Source: Seriola aureovittata (taxonomy: Eukaryota > Chordata > Actinopteri > Carangiformes > Carangidae). From it: a DNA stretch of 64,000 nucleotides. The position numbers and the translations under genes were made by a program. The notes under the pieces were generated by a model that was not told where the DNA came from, did not search any database, and saw nothing but the letters and a program-made list of their open reading frames with translations. Positions within the stretch are counted from its first letter, which is position 1; every line of letters begins with the position of its first letter. The DNA is taken from positions 2,895,835 to 2,959,834 of the forward strand of contig NC_079386.1 in NCBI RefSeq assembly GCF_021018895.1. Reading direction: 5' to 3'. This document shows, piece after piece, positions 1-10,150 of the stretch.

Positions 1-475
1 TTATTGCCTGCCTAGACTCTGCTATTCATTTTTCTCCCCAGCCCTGCCGTCTGGCACCCACAGCGAAACAAGGTGCTTTGCAGGTTTAAAAACAACGAAC
101 AAAGGCAAAGCTTGCCATCAACTACAGGCTTATGTGGCTCCTCCGGTGACACGACAATGAGACAAACTGATACAGCGTCTCCGGCCTTTATTTGAAAGGG
201 AAAATCACGGGAGTAGAGCTGCGTGCACAATCACATTACACTCAGCAGTTCGCTCTTTCAAAAGATGAATGAATAAACGGATAAGACGGGGGACAAAGGG
301 AGGTGGGAGCCATCACAATATTGTGCTATAGAGTCCCACTCATGACATTCGCAAGTAAGAGCTTCAAAAGCTTTATTCCATCGCTCATCTCTGAGCCTGG
401 CTCGTTTCAGACGACTTACTGGATATCTTCATAAACACGTTGCCCTTACGAATATCAAATCTGATATCACCGTGC

Positions 476-493
476 GGGGGGGGGGGGGGGGGG
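476..493 (+). repeat. Poly(G) tract, about 18 bp
   Basis: An uninterrupted run of G follows gtgc and ends at aacaaat. It could form a G-quadruplex; length polymorphism and sequencing error are likely. Confidence 0.95.
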
Positions 494-690
494 AACAAAT
501 GAGATGCACAGCAACATGAAAACTTCAGCAGTTGGTGATGAGATCGCATTTTTCTTGGCCACTAATAAAACACCAGGAAAAGAGTGTTTCACTGCGTGAG
601 TCAGCCTGTGCAAAGCGAAGCAGAGGGTGTCATGATGACCGTAATCAAGCGGTACAGAGCAACAAATGCTGATGCGTCAGGTGCTGCATG

Positions 691-706
691 AGAGAGAGAG
701 AGAGAG
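691..706 (+). repeat. (AG)8 microsatellite
   Basis: Eight AG units follow ctgcatg. Confidence 0.9.
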
Positions 707-1675
707 GGCGTCCACTGAATGAAAGCAAGGATAGAGCAGTGAGGTGTATATGTGCTGCCAGTTTATAGCTCAGTGTCGCTTTGACCCGTTTCACTTGAAG
801 GACACCAAGGCTTATCTATAAAGTGTTGATTAGGACACTGAGGCTGTTCTTGTAGAGCCCAATGAGGGGTGGAGCATACAAATGCTTTTATTATACTTTT
901 TACTTCATGTAGAGAAGTCGACCGGCTCTTATCGTGGCTGATGTTCAGATACTTCAGGTCATTTCACTCCGTCTGGAACCTTCCTAAGCAGAAATCACGT
1001 TTCAACCACAACCTCTCTCAACGGGACACGGTCGCGCCCTCGGAAACGACAGCAGCGATAGATACAACGGCTGGAAGTCAAGCTAGCTTCCAGAGACAAT
1101 ACCCTGCTGCCACCACAAGAGGCCAGAGAATTATATGATGAATGACAAGCATCAGATTCTTTATGGGACAGGAACCCAGTGTACACTACCTGCCCAGCAC
1201 CAATGGAGCATTTAGTGGCTAAAATCCCAGATATAAACCCAAGTGGCCAAAAAAAATAAATCCGTTAACAATAATAATAATAATATTTCAGCTTTAAATG
1301 TTTTCTGAGTAAGTCATATTTCTCAGCAGCAACTTCAGCTCTAAGGAAAGAAAATTCCTGTTGATAAAGAAGAAAAAATAATCCTCTGGGAGACTAATTG
1401 CCCATGACATGGTTCTTTCTCCACACACAGTATCAACAGTGAAATAACCAAAGAAAATCTACAGAAACTGAAACCGTCAGGAATATGGTAAATAAAAGAA
1501 GAAGATACAAACTGCTCTGTAGTCAGTTTAAAGTCAAATGACCTTGAGTTGTATGATAAATTCATCATTTCTTATCAACAAGCGCAATTTGATAAGAGCT
1601 TGTCACCAATAGCAACACCTCTGCCAATCATCTCTGAGCATAACTGTCAAACCCAATTACCTTCAGAGTGTCCAC

Positions 1676-1685
1676 CTGTCAATCA
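1676..1685 (-). promoter_or_regulatory. PBX/MEIS-type composite site
   Basis: The minus strand reads TGATTGACAG, the consensus bound by PBX-MEIS heterodimers. It lies in an otherwise non-repetitive stretch (about 1590-1740). A 10-bp motif alone is weak support for function. Confidence 0.25.
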
Positions 1686-1744
1686 GTCCCAGTGATGGAG
1701 GCTAACTGGGGAGGAGCTGCCAGCTAATTTACGCAAACAACTAA

Positions 1745-1770
1745 TCAGTCAGTCAGTCAGTCAGTCAGTC
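1745..1770 (+). repeat. (CAGT)6 tetranucleotide microsatellite
   Basis: Six near-perfect CAGT units. The same motif family on the other strand, (CTGA)7, occurs at 12765-12792. Confidence 0.9.
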
Positions 1771-2724
1771 ACTTTGGGAACCACAGGCCAATGTGTTTAG
1801 CATTGGATTATGAAAGGCCTAAACCTTTATTTCACCTTTATTGAGGAGAAATGTTAGAAAAGAAACAAAAAGCCAGACAGAGCTGTGGATTGTGGATTCA
1901 AGCACCAGAATTGGTTTGTTTCTCCCTCTGAGGCCATTCATTTGATGAAATCCAATTAGCCACAAACCAAATTAAAACATTTCAAGATGGTCGCCATAGG
2001 AAACACATATTTTACGACAGAATTTTACCTATGAAACAGATTTCAGTGATTTTGGAATTTAATAATGTGTTTTAGACTAGATGATTAGAACTTAGAGGAT
2101 GGCAAATTTCAGACTCTTAAATTTCCTCAGAGCTTTATTTGTGCGATTTCTAATATTTAATGTATGAAAAATTCTGCAAAGAACACAGTGTATTTGTAAA
2201 ACATTTATTATGAAAATAACATTTCCTTGCCAGAAATGGCGGCCATCTTGAATCTTTGAGTGGCTAATGCGTTTTATTAAAAGAGTAATACCCAAGGAGG
2301 ATTTGTGCCAAGTTTAATACTTGTGTCCACATTTTAAAGATTTCCCTTAAATATGCAGTTATCTGCTGAGCTAAGACGAAATGCAATGAAACAGCTTTCT
2401 CTAAACAAAGAATGATTAACACAGTTTTATGATTCCTGGATGGGGAGTGACAAATGCACCCGAATGCACCTTGGCTTCCATAGTAGATGTTGCGGTTGTG
2501 TGCACAGCTACATCAGCTCCCACACCAATATTCAGTCACCTTTGAACTGCTTCAAACATATCAGTGTCATTCATTCCAGACTGCTGTTTGCAGACGCAGA
2601 GCTCTGTGGTAATCCCAGTAAATATGTGATGCAGCCTGATCCCCAGACAGACGCCTGACCACAGCCCGCAGACGTCAGCACTGCTAGGAAATACTTCCAG
2701 TCTCCTCTTTCCATCTTCCCTCCA

Positions 2725-2746
2725 TCTCTCTCTCTCTCTCTCTCTC
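2725..2746 (+). repeat. (TC)11 microsatellite
   Basis: Eleven TC units end at aaacacaaac. Confidence 0.9.
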
Positions 2747-3571
2747 AAACACAAACACATTTACACACAGGTCAGACATTGACAAAAGCTCGCTCTGTCC
2801 CCCAGCTGTGTGAGTGTGCTTATCCTTGCCAGCCGCTGCGTGTCTGAATACAAACTTGGTCTGTCAGATTCACATCTGCAGAGGGAGCTGTGTGTGTGCA
2901 CGGGTCATATTTCTTTCCCTTTCATACACATACAGTATGTGCACACTAGGAGTGCACTGCTCGCTTTTCAAGTAGCTCTGCCTCACTGCCTGCATGTTGA
3001 ACACGAGCTGCTACTAGTCTGTTCTGTCCAACAGAAGCAAGGATCTGCATGCAGAGAGGCTTCACACAATAAACTGCACCAGCAGGTCTCTGGTTTGTAC
3101 TTGTTAATAAACCATACAGACTTTCAACATCTAAAAACCAAAGAGGGCAGACACATTTATTCCTTTCATTTCACTTGATAAAATGTGAGATGGGGCGTAG
3201 AGGCGGATAACAGTTATTATCATTTTTTCTGTCTGTTTCTGCGTCGAGGTCCCTGGCCACTGTCAAGCCTGTTCCTGAGTCTGTTCCTCCGTCCTCTTTG
3301 TTTCTCAGTTGCTCAGTTCCAAGTCAGCTCCTGATGCCCAGTCCCTGCTGACACACAGCCGCACACCTCCAGCTTTCTGCCTCCCGCCCTGCACCCCGTC
3401 CCGACCTGCAGCTAAATCTTCTGGTGCCAGCTGCTTTTGCGGACATCCAGCCCCATCGCCGACCTCCAGCCCGACCTCCAGAGGGGACCCGCCGTCGCCC
3501 CTTCTGCTCAGCTTTCTGTCTTTTAGCATTTCTATTCAGTTGCATGTGACACTGTAAATCAGTGTGCTCCA

Positions 3572-3601
3572 CCCCCCCCCCCCCCCCCCACACACACACA
3601 C
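3572..3601 (+). repeat. Poly(C)18 plus (AC)6 compound repeat
   Basis: About 18 C followed directly by AC repeats. The C-run is the complement of a potential G-quadruplex. Confidence 0.95.
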
Positions 3602-5693
3602 TTCGAACACATTGGCTGTTATAGTCATCAGTCGAGTGTTTGTAATTTAGCAGTAAAAAAGCAGGTGCGTTTGTTGTGGCCCTGGCTAGGAGCTCCACTC
3701 CTCCGCTCACTTCGCAGCACCTAACGGAAACTACACAGAGCAAGATGTTGTTCAAGACGATGCCTGAGAGGAAGGGACTTCTCATTTCCTCATGAAATGA
3801 AACAAACGTCCCTTGATTCCGAGACACTGTAAATTATCTTCCAGGTCAGTCTGGTTTCAATGTACGCACAAAGACAAGTTACCCCAGTTTACAAAATAAT
3901 CCTCCATGTTCCAAACAGAAACATGTCTCCAACCAGGCATTTGTAGACGGACGGCTGATTCCTGACCTCTACTTAACCCACTGTTATGAACATTTACAGC
4001 TGGAGCCGCGACACGGAGGCACAAAATTCTATTGAATGGCACTTAACTGCTCCTCTATAGAGGGTAATGGCTCAGTGCTGCGCTCAAGAGGACATGGAAA
4101 GCGCTTTAAAAAGTGAGTGTTACATAGTTTATTTATGCTACCACATTTTCACAGCAGGGGGGTCAAAGGGACAACTTTAGGCTCACAGGTATTTGGCCTC
4201 GAATCGTTCCTCACTTCTCTCCTCTCGACTTAATCGCACACTTAAGATTTCAACTCTAATTTAGACATAGTTACTGCTTCATTACCTGCTTTTTTTAAGG
4301 CAGCACAGTAACCTTGTACTGTCTCTGTCTCCACAGGCTCAGAAGGCAGGAGCAGAGGGGACATGAGAGGTCTGAAGCAAGGGGAGGGTCACACTGAGTT
4401 TTTCGGGACAACGGCTCGTGTGTGAATCTGACAAAAGCATGTTAAACCCATCCGGAGGCAACAATCAATTATTTAGAAGTGTCTACTGTGTCATTACCTT
4501 CCACCTCATGTTTGAGGGGTGGGGGGTGTTGGGAGCGGAGTGAGGCGGATTTTAGATGTTAAAGTGAAGGGTGAGAGGCATTGCTGCTTCCAAAACTTCA
4601 AGGCCTGGTCACAGCAGGGATGATGGCAGGGTGAAATTCATCTGATCTGTATGTCTTTGCAAAATCTTTCATTCTTGGTGAAACGCTCACTAGGTTAGTT
4701 GGGTGAAATGCTGTCCCTGATGAGCTGAGTTAGCAGCAAGCGTCGACATCCGGGACTGAAAAATGAAGCCGACACTGAGTGTCTGTGTGGGCATTTAAGG
4801 GTTAACAGCTCGTATAGTTAATAGACTAGAGTATGATGAGTTTTAATATGATAGAAATGACGCATTGTTACAGATCTGCACTATGAGTACTGTTGATATT
4901 TGAAGTATATTTTGTTGGAATTAAAGCTGCAGTAACAGGTGCCTTCTACACTGTGGGTTCTCTGATAAATGAAAGGAGGTTTCTGGGCGAGAAAAGCAAA
5001 TCAATGGGTTATAAAAAAAAGGTTAAAAACTGTGGAGTCAGCCGATAACTCTACACATTACACACACATCATTTCATCCAATGTTAATATGAAAAAGTAT
5101 TGATGAGTGCAGCTGTAAATTCAAGTACAAAGGACCTGAACACCGTCATTCACAGTGCTGCCATCTTTTCTCATCCTCTCTCCTTATTGTTTTTTCGCCG
5201 CACGAGCTCGTTAGATTATTAAGAACCTACACAAATTCCCATGAAAGAGGAGCGGCGGTGATGACACAGTTCCCCACTGCTCAGAGCGAGGGGTTATATT
5301 TTGGTTTGGAAGCTGCTACATGCCTGGAGGCGGGAGGCTGTGTGTCTGGAGATTGGGTTTAATTGGGAAGCAGTGACCTTTTCCACCAGAGGAAACACAC
5401 ACACAAGCTGTAAAACGCACATTAAGAGTCAGAGTCGGCTTCTATCGAGCCGGGACAGACACTGACTCGCAGTATTGTGATTCAACAAAGAATATTAATT
5501 AAGAGGAGAGTTACTGCTGTGTGGGTAATTTATGGTTCATGTTAAGATGCATAAAGGGCAAACAGCCCCCCACCCCCACCTCTCTTTACTGCAGCAGTCT
5601 TCTATGATTATGTATCTCTGCATCTAACCATACTTTCTCTTTGTGTCACTCTGCATAATGAATTTTGTCCTCCCTTAATTGCACAAGCACAAG

Positions 5694-5724
5694 CACACAC
5701 ACACACACACACAAACACACACAC
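5694..5724 (+). repeat. (CA)n microsatellite
   Basis: About 15 CA units with one interruption (acaaac). Confidence 0.9.
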
Positions 5725-6265
5725 CTCTTTTGTTAGTTTTATGGTGATGGTTCTCAGGTGTGTGAGAATGCAGGACTTTAGGTGATGATGAAAATCCTTG
5801 ATCAAGGTTCAAACCAAACAACCACAGTGTTTCGAGATGGTAAAATCTATACGCTGTTATTAGCCAAAATGAAATGAACTCCTAATTGACTAGAAAAACT
5901 CCCGACACTAGGAGAATGTTAGAGTCTCCTCATTGGTCCACACAGCTGTGATGTTTTCACCTGTCACGACTTCTCGTCTCTTCAGTGGAAGCTTGAGTAA
6001 CAAATGAGTCCAACAGCTCCTCCGACCTGAACAACCACACAGGTCGTTTTTTTTCAACCCTCTGATACCACCCATAGGAGTGTCTCCTGAAATAGCGCTC
6101 CTATGGCGGCAGGCGTACCAGACCTCGGTTGGCATGGTTACAATAATAAACACAGCAACTGTATCGAGAGCAGTGTACCTAACTAAAATGCATACATAAA
6201 ATGGTAAAGTCCATTCATTTTATATAAACTGCAAAAACATGACAATAACAGAACATACTGTCTAC

Positions 6266-6462
6266 TACGGTGGCCCTGAGAGCTCAAAACACATGCGGAC
6301 AGACGAAACAAACAATGTCAGAAAACAACTACATCAACTTGACAAAACATGGGCTTCAAACACTCACAACACAATGGAAGTGTTTTCTGAAGTTGTTTGT
6401 GTTTTGTCGATTTGCACAACTTTTCTTCGGTTGCAGTGCTTTGAGCTCTCTGGGCCACCGTA
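6266..6462. mobile_element. MITE-like element with 26-bp terminal inverted repeats
   Basis: The left end 6267-6292 reads acggtggccctgagagctca then aaacac. The right end 6436-6461 is its reverse complement with two mismatches. Total length is about 197 bp with no coding capacity. This is the structure of a small non-autonomous DNA transposon; the parent superfamily cannot be told from this. Confidence 0.7.
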
Positions 6463-6746
6463 CATTAGTACACAGCATATGTTACAAAAGTGTGATGCAG
6501 CTGTAGAGTCTCGGGCATATTAAAATCAACTGCATGATGTTTATTCTACAGAGAGCTGAAGACAACACTACAAGCATGACTAGTCTTGTTTGTTTATGGT
6601 GAGTACACAACACTATCTCTCAACTTGACACTTATATAATGTGCTACTTTATATAAACTGTAGCACCATTACAATGACAGTGGACTCTTCTCTCATTTGT
6701 CTTCCACAGTCATTACCAACATTAAGTATTAGAAACTCATTTATGC

Positions 6747-6779
6747 TCACACACACCCCCACACACACACCCACACACA

Positions 6780-6830
<51 letters not shown>

Positions 6831-6849
6831 CCACACACACACACACACA
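6747..6849 (+). repeat. Interrupted (CA)n microsatellite, about 100 bp
   Basis: CA repeats broken several times by CCC/CCCC (cacacccccacacacac). Coding-like frames over it on both strands are only Thr-His or Val-Cys repeats. Confidence 0.95.
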
Positions 6850-7153
6850 AACGCATAGGCACATTCATAACATTTACATATTCATAATAGGAAAGCAAAG
6901 CTTTGTAATCATGCATTGTTTGCCAATGATGTTTACAACAGTGCAGACATCAGACATCATTACGGTCTAAATACGGTGAATTAAATTAAGCAAATGCGGT
7001 CGCTCGACAAAATGTATTTTCAAATGAATGGCAAAGCGAGCAGCAGAACTGCATTTGTGTTTAGTTAGTGGAGTGCTGAGCTCATACCAGCAGCAAACAT
7101 CTGCTCATAGCCATTTAAAGCCGCTGATTCATTTGGTTACTCAGGGAGTGAAC

Positions 7154-7803
7154 TATGGAGGACCAGGGATGTGACATGTAGTAAAGCATTTGATTCATTT
7201 TATATCTTAATAGATCTTAAAAATAGGAATTGTGAGGAATTATGAAAAGAGTGTATATGATTTTTTTCCTGTTAGCTAATCGATTTGCTTAATCATGTAG
7301 CCTCCTCATTTAGCCTTTCTGTGGGCCTTCAGCGCTGGGAAAACCAGGCTAATCAATCCCAATTGGCCAACGGATGAAACAAGCTCTGTGCTCGGTTGGA
7401 GAGCTAACCAGTCATAACCTATCTGGTTTTACCAGCACTGAAGGACCAGAGTGTCACAGAATGGCTAAATGGAGAAGCTAAATGATTAAGCCGATCGATT
7501 AGCTCATAAGAGAAGGAAAAGCAGATGGGAAATGGAAACTGAACGGGGGATCCAGGAATGTTTTCTCATTTTTAAAATGTCTTTTTAAATAGTTTTTCAA
7601 ATTCTATCATTTATTCATTAATTAATCAAATTGTTTATTTAATGAGAGGTTTTTTTTTCTTAATCCATTTTTAAACGGTATTAACTGATGGATTAATCAT
7701 TCATTTATAAATTCTTTTTACAATTCCTATTTTACTGCCTATTAATGTATGAAATTAAGGAAATTCTATATTACTTTTCCCGTGACATCCCCGGTCCTCC
7801 ATA
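7154..7803. mobile_element. 650-bp fold-back / MITE-like element with long imperfect inverted arms
   Basis: The termini are 22-bp inverted repeats: left tatggaggaccagggatgtg(ac) at 7154-7175, right at 7782-7803 with two mismatches. Further in, the words aataggaattgt (7211-7240 region) recur inverted at about 7715-7735. A strong inner inverted pair occupies 7274-7350 and 7421-7504, both starting agctaatcgat at the outer side and holding gcttaatcat, ccttcag and aaaaccag. Only about 70 bp separate the inner arms. No ORF is present. A TA at each edge is compatible with a Tc1/mariner-type TA target. The class is unknown. Confidence 0.65.
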
Positions 7804-9307
7804 AAGAAGTGAACAAACATGGGACTGATGAACAGGAGCAGGGATGCATATTCAGTTTGTAGGTTTAGCCACATGCTAATAAACCCTCGTGTTATTGAAG
7901 TGAGTCTATGTAACTGCATTAGCTGAACAGTGGCCACAAGTGAAATCCTTTGGAAATAAGTGTGGTGCAATGATAAAACATTTATTTAACACTGAACGTG
8001 TCTCAGCAGCACAAGTAGAGAGCAGTGATGAAGTCAGTTCACATAGGAGATATCTAATGTTTACGAACACATCCAACCCCTGACAGTGCTGAGTGGAGCC
8101 GGGCTCTCCCAGAGTATAGGAAGATACGATGTGGCACGTAGTAAAAAGCTTTTCATTCCTGATATTTCTGTGGCTTGGCAGTTAATTTATTGGTCTCCCA
8201 AACCATCTATCAAACCATTCAGCTGTGCTGATTGGCCCGCCAGCCTGCAAAAGAGACCAGAAATCAATTTGAAGCTAGGATCTTCAGTTGCATTTGATTA
8301 AGTGTTTCCCTCCCCTGGGAGGAAAAAAAAAAGCCTCGCTGTCATTATAATGCAAACTCAAACCTCGCTCATCTTCACCTAACACACTCCTCTCGCCTCC
8401 ATCCCTCCTCTCTCGCTCTGCCCTCTTTCACCTGCTTCTCTTTCTTTATGACTGCCTCTTTCTCCAGCTCACCTCCCTTCACCTTTCCCAAGTCTTGACA
8501 TTGACTTGGTGAAATGAAGTCGGTTTTGACTGGCGCCTGTCAAATCAGCGGAGGATAAGTTCTGTTTTTTTTTTCACGTGTCAGAAAAGAAGGGAAGGTG
8601 AAAATGAACGTCAGAGGACAGAAACGTGTACTCTGCCCTGATTCCCATGAGTCTCCCTGCTGGCAAAGAGAAGCATTATGACAGCAGCAGCCAGAGGTTA
8701 AAGCACCAATTAGCTACAGTTAATGAAGCCTCATTAGCCTCGACTAAGTTTCTGCCCCTCTTTCTCTCTCAGTCGTTCTATTTCACTTCCTTCCTTTACA
8801 CTTCGCCGATGTCACTGCTCACAAATGACCCCGGGTGACCTCAAAGAGCAGAGAAAGGAGGAGAGATCTGTATTTAGACATATAAAGATGACTGACCACG
8901 ACTGACAATGGGTACATAAAAAAAATCACAATGAAATAAAAATAGACATAAGGAAAGAGCAACCCAGACAGGCTGCATTCATTTGAGCAAATTGAAACAC
9001 TGAGACAGATGCTTTGCAATCTGTGCTGCTAGATTGATCAATGAAGGTACAACTGATGTCACTACATGTTTTGAAACCCATTCATACCTGCCCAGTTTTT
9101 TCTTTTTTAATGGCTCTCCTGTTTTGTTCCACCATCCAAAGATGAGACCTCTTATTCAGGGTTTTTGTTTTTATTGGTATTTAAAGTCATACAGAATCTC
9201 TATTATGGTGCTATTGTACCATGTGTGGGAAAAAAGAAAACACAGACGAAAGATACACAAACAAAGAGGATAGAATTCAATTTAACAATACAATAAATAG
9301 AAAAACT
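7804..9307. other. Non-coding stretch
   Basis: No gene or clear repeat. A pyrimidine-rich block occurs at 8385-8495 (ctcctctcgcctccatccct), and an E-box CACGTG at about 8576. Confidence 0.6.
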
Positions 9308-9555
9308 AGAATTACCGCCTCCCAGTTGTCTGTCTCCGCCAAAACACTGTGTTCTCGAGATATTGTGTTCATAAGGCTATAACCGAGTTTAGGGAGGGCA
9401 CCACGAATTTGACCTGTGACCATCAAAATCTAAACTCATCCTTGAGTCCAAGTGAATGTTTGTGCCAAATTTGAAGAAGTTGAAGAACAGGACAGACGGA
9501 CAAGACAAAAACAGTATGCCTTCAGCTCTGGGTGTCGCCGGCGTGGAGACATGAA
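9308..9555 (+). repeat. Dispersed repeat family B, copy 1
   Basis: It carries the family words gacctgtgaccatcaaaatc, catccttgagtccaagtgaa, tgtttgtgccaaatttgaag and the end gtcgccggcgtggagacatg. The same words recur near 29.9, 56.3 and 58.9 kb, all in this orientation. This is a very common fish repeat, presumably a non-autonomous element; its class is not certain. Confidence 0.75.
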
Positions 9556-9625
9556 AACAGAGATGAATAAAAATAGGCCGCAAATATATAAATAAATAGC
9601 AATAGATAATATGGGATTAGTCTTC

Positions 9626-9720
9626 CTACATTAGTTAAAAAAAGGTTGCCATATAGCATGGGATTTCTGTGTCCTCAGAAATCCCATGCTATATGGCAAC
9701 CTTTTTTTAACTTAACGTAG
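9626..9720. repeat. Perfect 37-bp inverted repeat with 6-nt loop (hairpin)
   Basis: Left arm 9633-9669 and right arm 9676-9712 are exact reverse complements, separated by the six bases tgtcct. Pairing continues outward to 9626 and 9720 with one mismatch and one bulge (ctacatta against taacgtag). The arm core reads ggttgccatatagcatggga. Either strand could fold into a very stable hairpin. It could be a recent inverted duplication, a fold-back element, or a hairpin RNA precursor; nothing in the sequence decides. Confidence 0.9.
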
Positions 9721-10150
9721 TCCAGTTATTTTATCCAATGTCAAATGGTCTATTAGGTCTTTAATCAAAAAGCTGGAGGAAATGTATCCTTCTATTTAAG
9801 CAGGATAAGTCGTCCAGCTGAAAGAGATGTAAAAGCTATCATACTTTCTGCCTGTCGACTAAGATGTGCATCTTGTTAGAGTTACTCCAAACACTGCAAT
9901 TATAGCAGAAGGTTCTGCAGGTACCCCCGAAACATCTGAGCAGGTTTTAAATATTGGCTGCCTGAAGCTATTTAGTTTTGGACGGAGCCAAAACATATGT
10001 GAAAGGGTGGATCGACACTAGCTTTGCTTCAGACCGGCGCCGACGATCCAAAACCGGATAATTCCATGTCGAGAGCAGATTGAAGAGGAATGTATCCTGT
10101 CTAAAGCTTTCTTCTTAAACTCCATCAGGAAACTGTGTAAAGGATGAGAC
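9721..10150 (-). mobile_element. Possible LINE-derived dispersed repeat
   Basis: The phrases atattggctgcctgaagc and ttttggacggagccaaaaca at about 9950-9995 resemble a repeat I associate with fish LINE copies in reverse orientation. No open frame survives. The assignment is from memory of similar repeats and is weak. Confidence 0.35.

Larger units (their letters stand above)
1..6265. other. Non-coding stretch, mostly unrecognised
   Basis: No gene. It contains the listed simple repeats. The block 3240-3520 is GC-rich and Pro/Ser-coding in one frame (cctccagcccgacctccaga), reminiscent of proline-rich linker sequence in fish retroelements, but too short to call. 1590-1740 and 5160-5290 look non-repetitive and could hold conserved elements; this is only an impression. 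Confidence 0.6.

Noticed and set aside
3324..3827. 167-codon minus-strand frame, with GC-rich Pro/Ser frames on the other strand
   Set aside because: It crosses a poly(G)/GT compound repeat (Gly-rich VWGGGGGGVEH segment). No domain; possibly decayed retroelement linker, too short to call.
9633..9712. Calling the perfect hairpin a microRNA gene
   Set aside because: A fully perfect stem with a 6-nt loop is unlike typical animal pre-miRNAs, and no expression evidence is available. Kept as an inverted repeat and reported as a finding.
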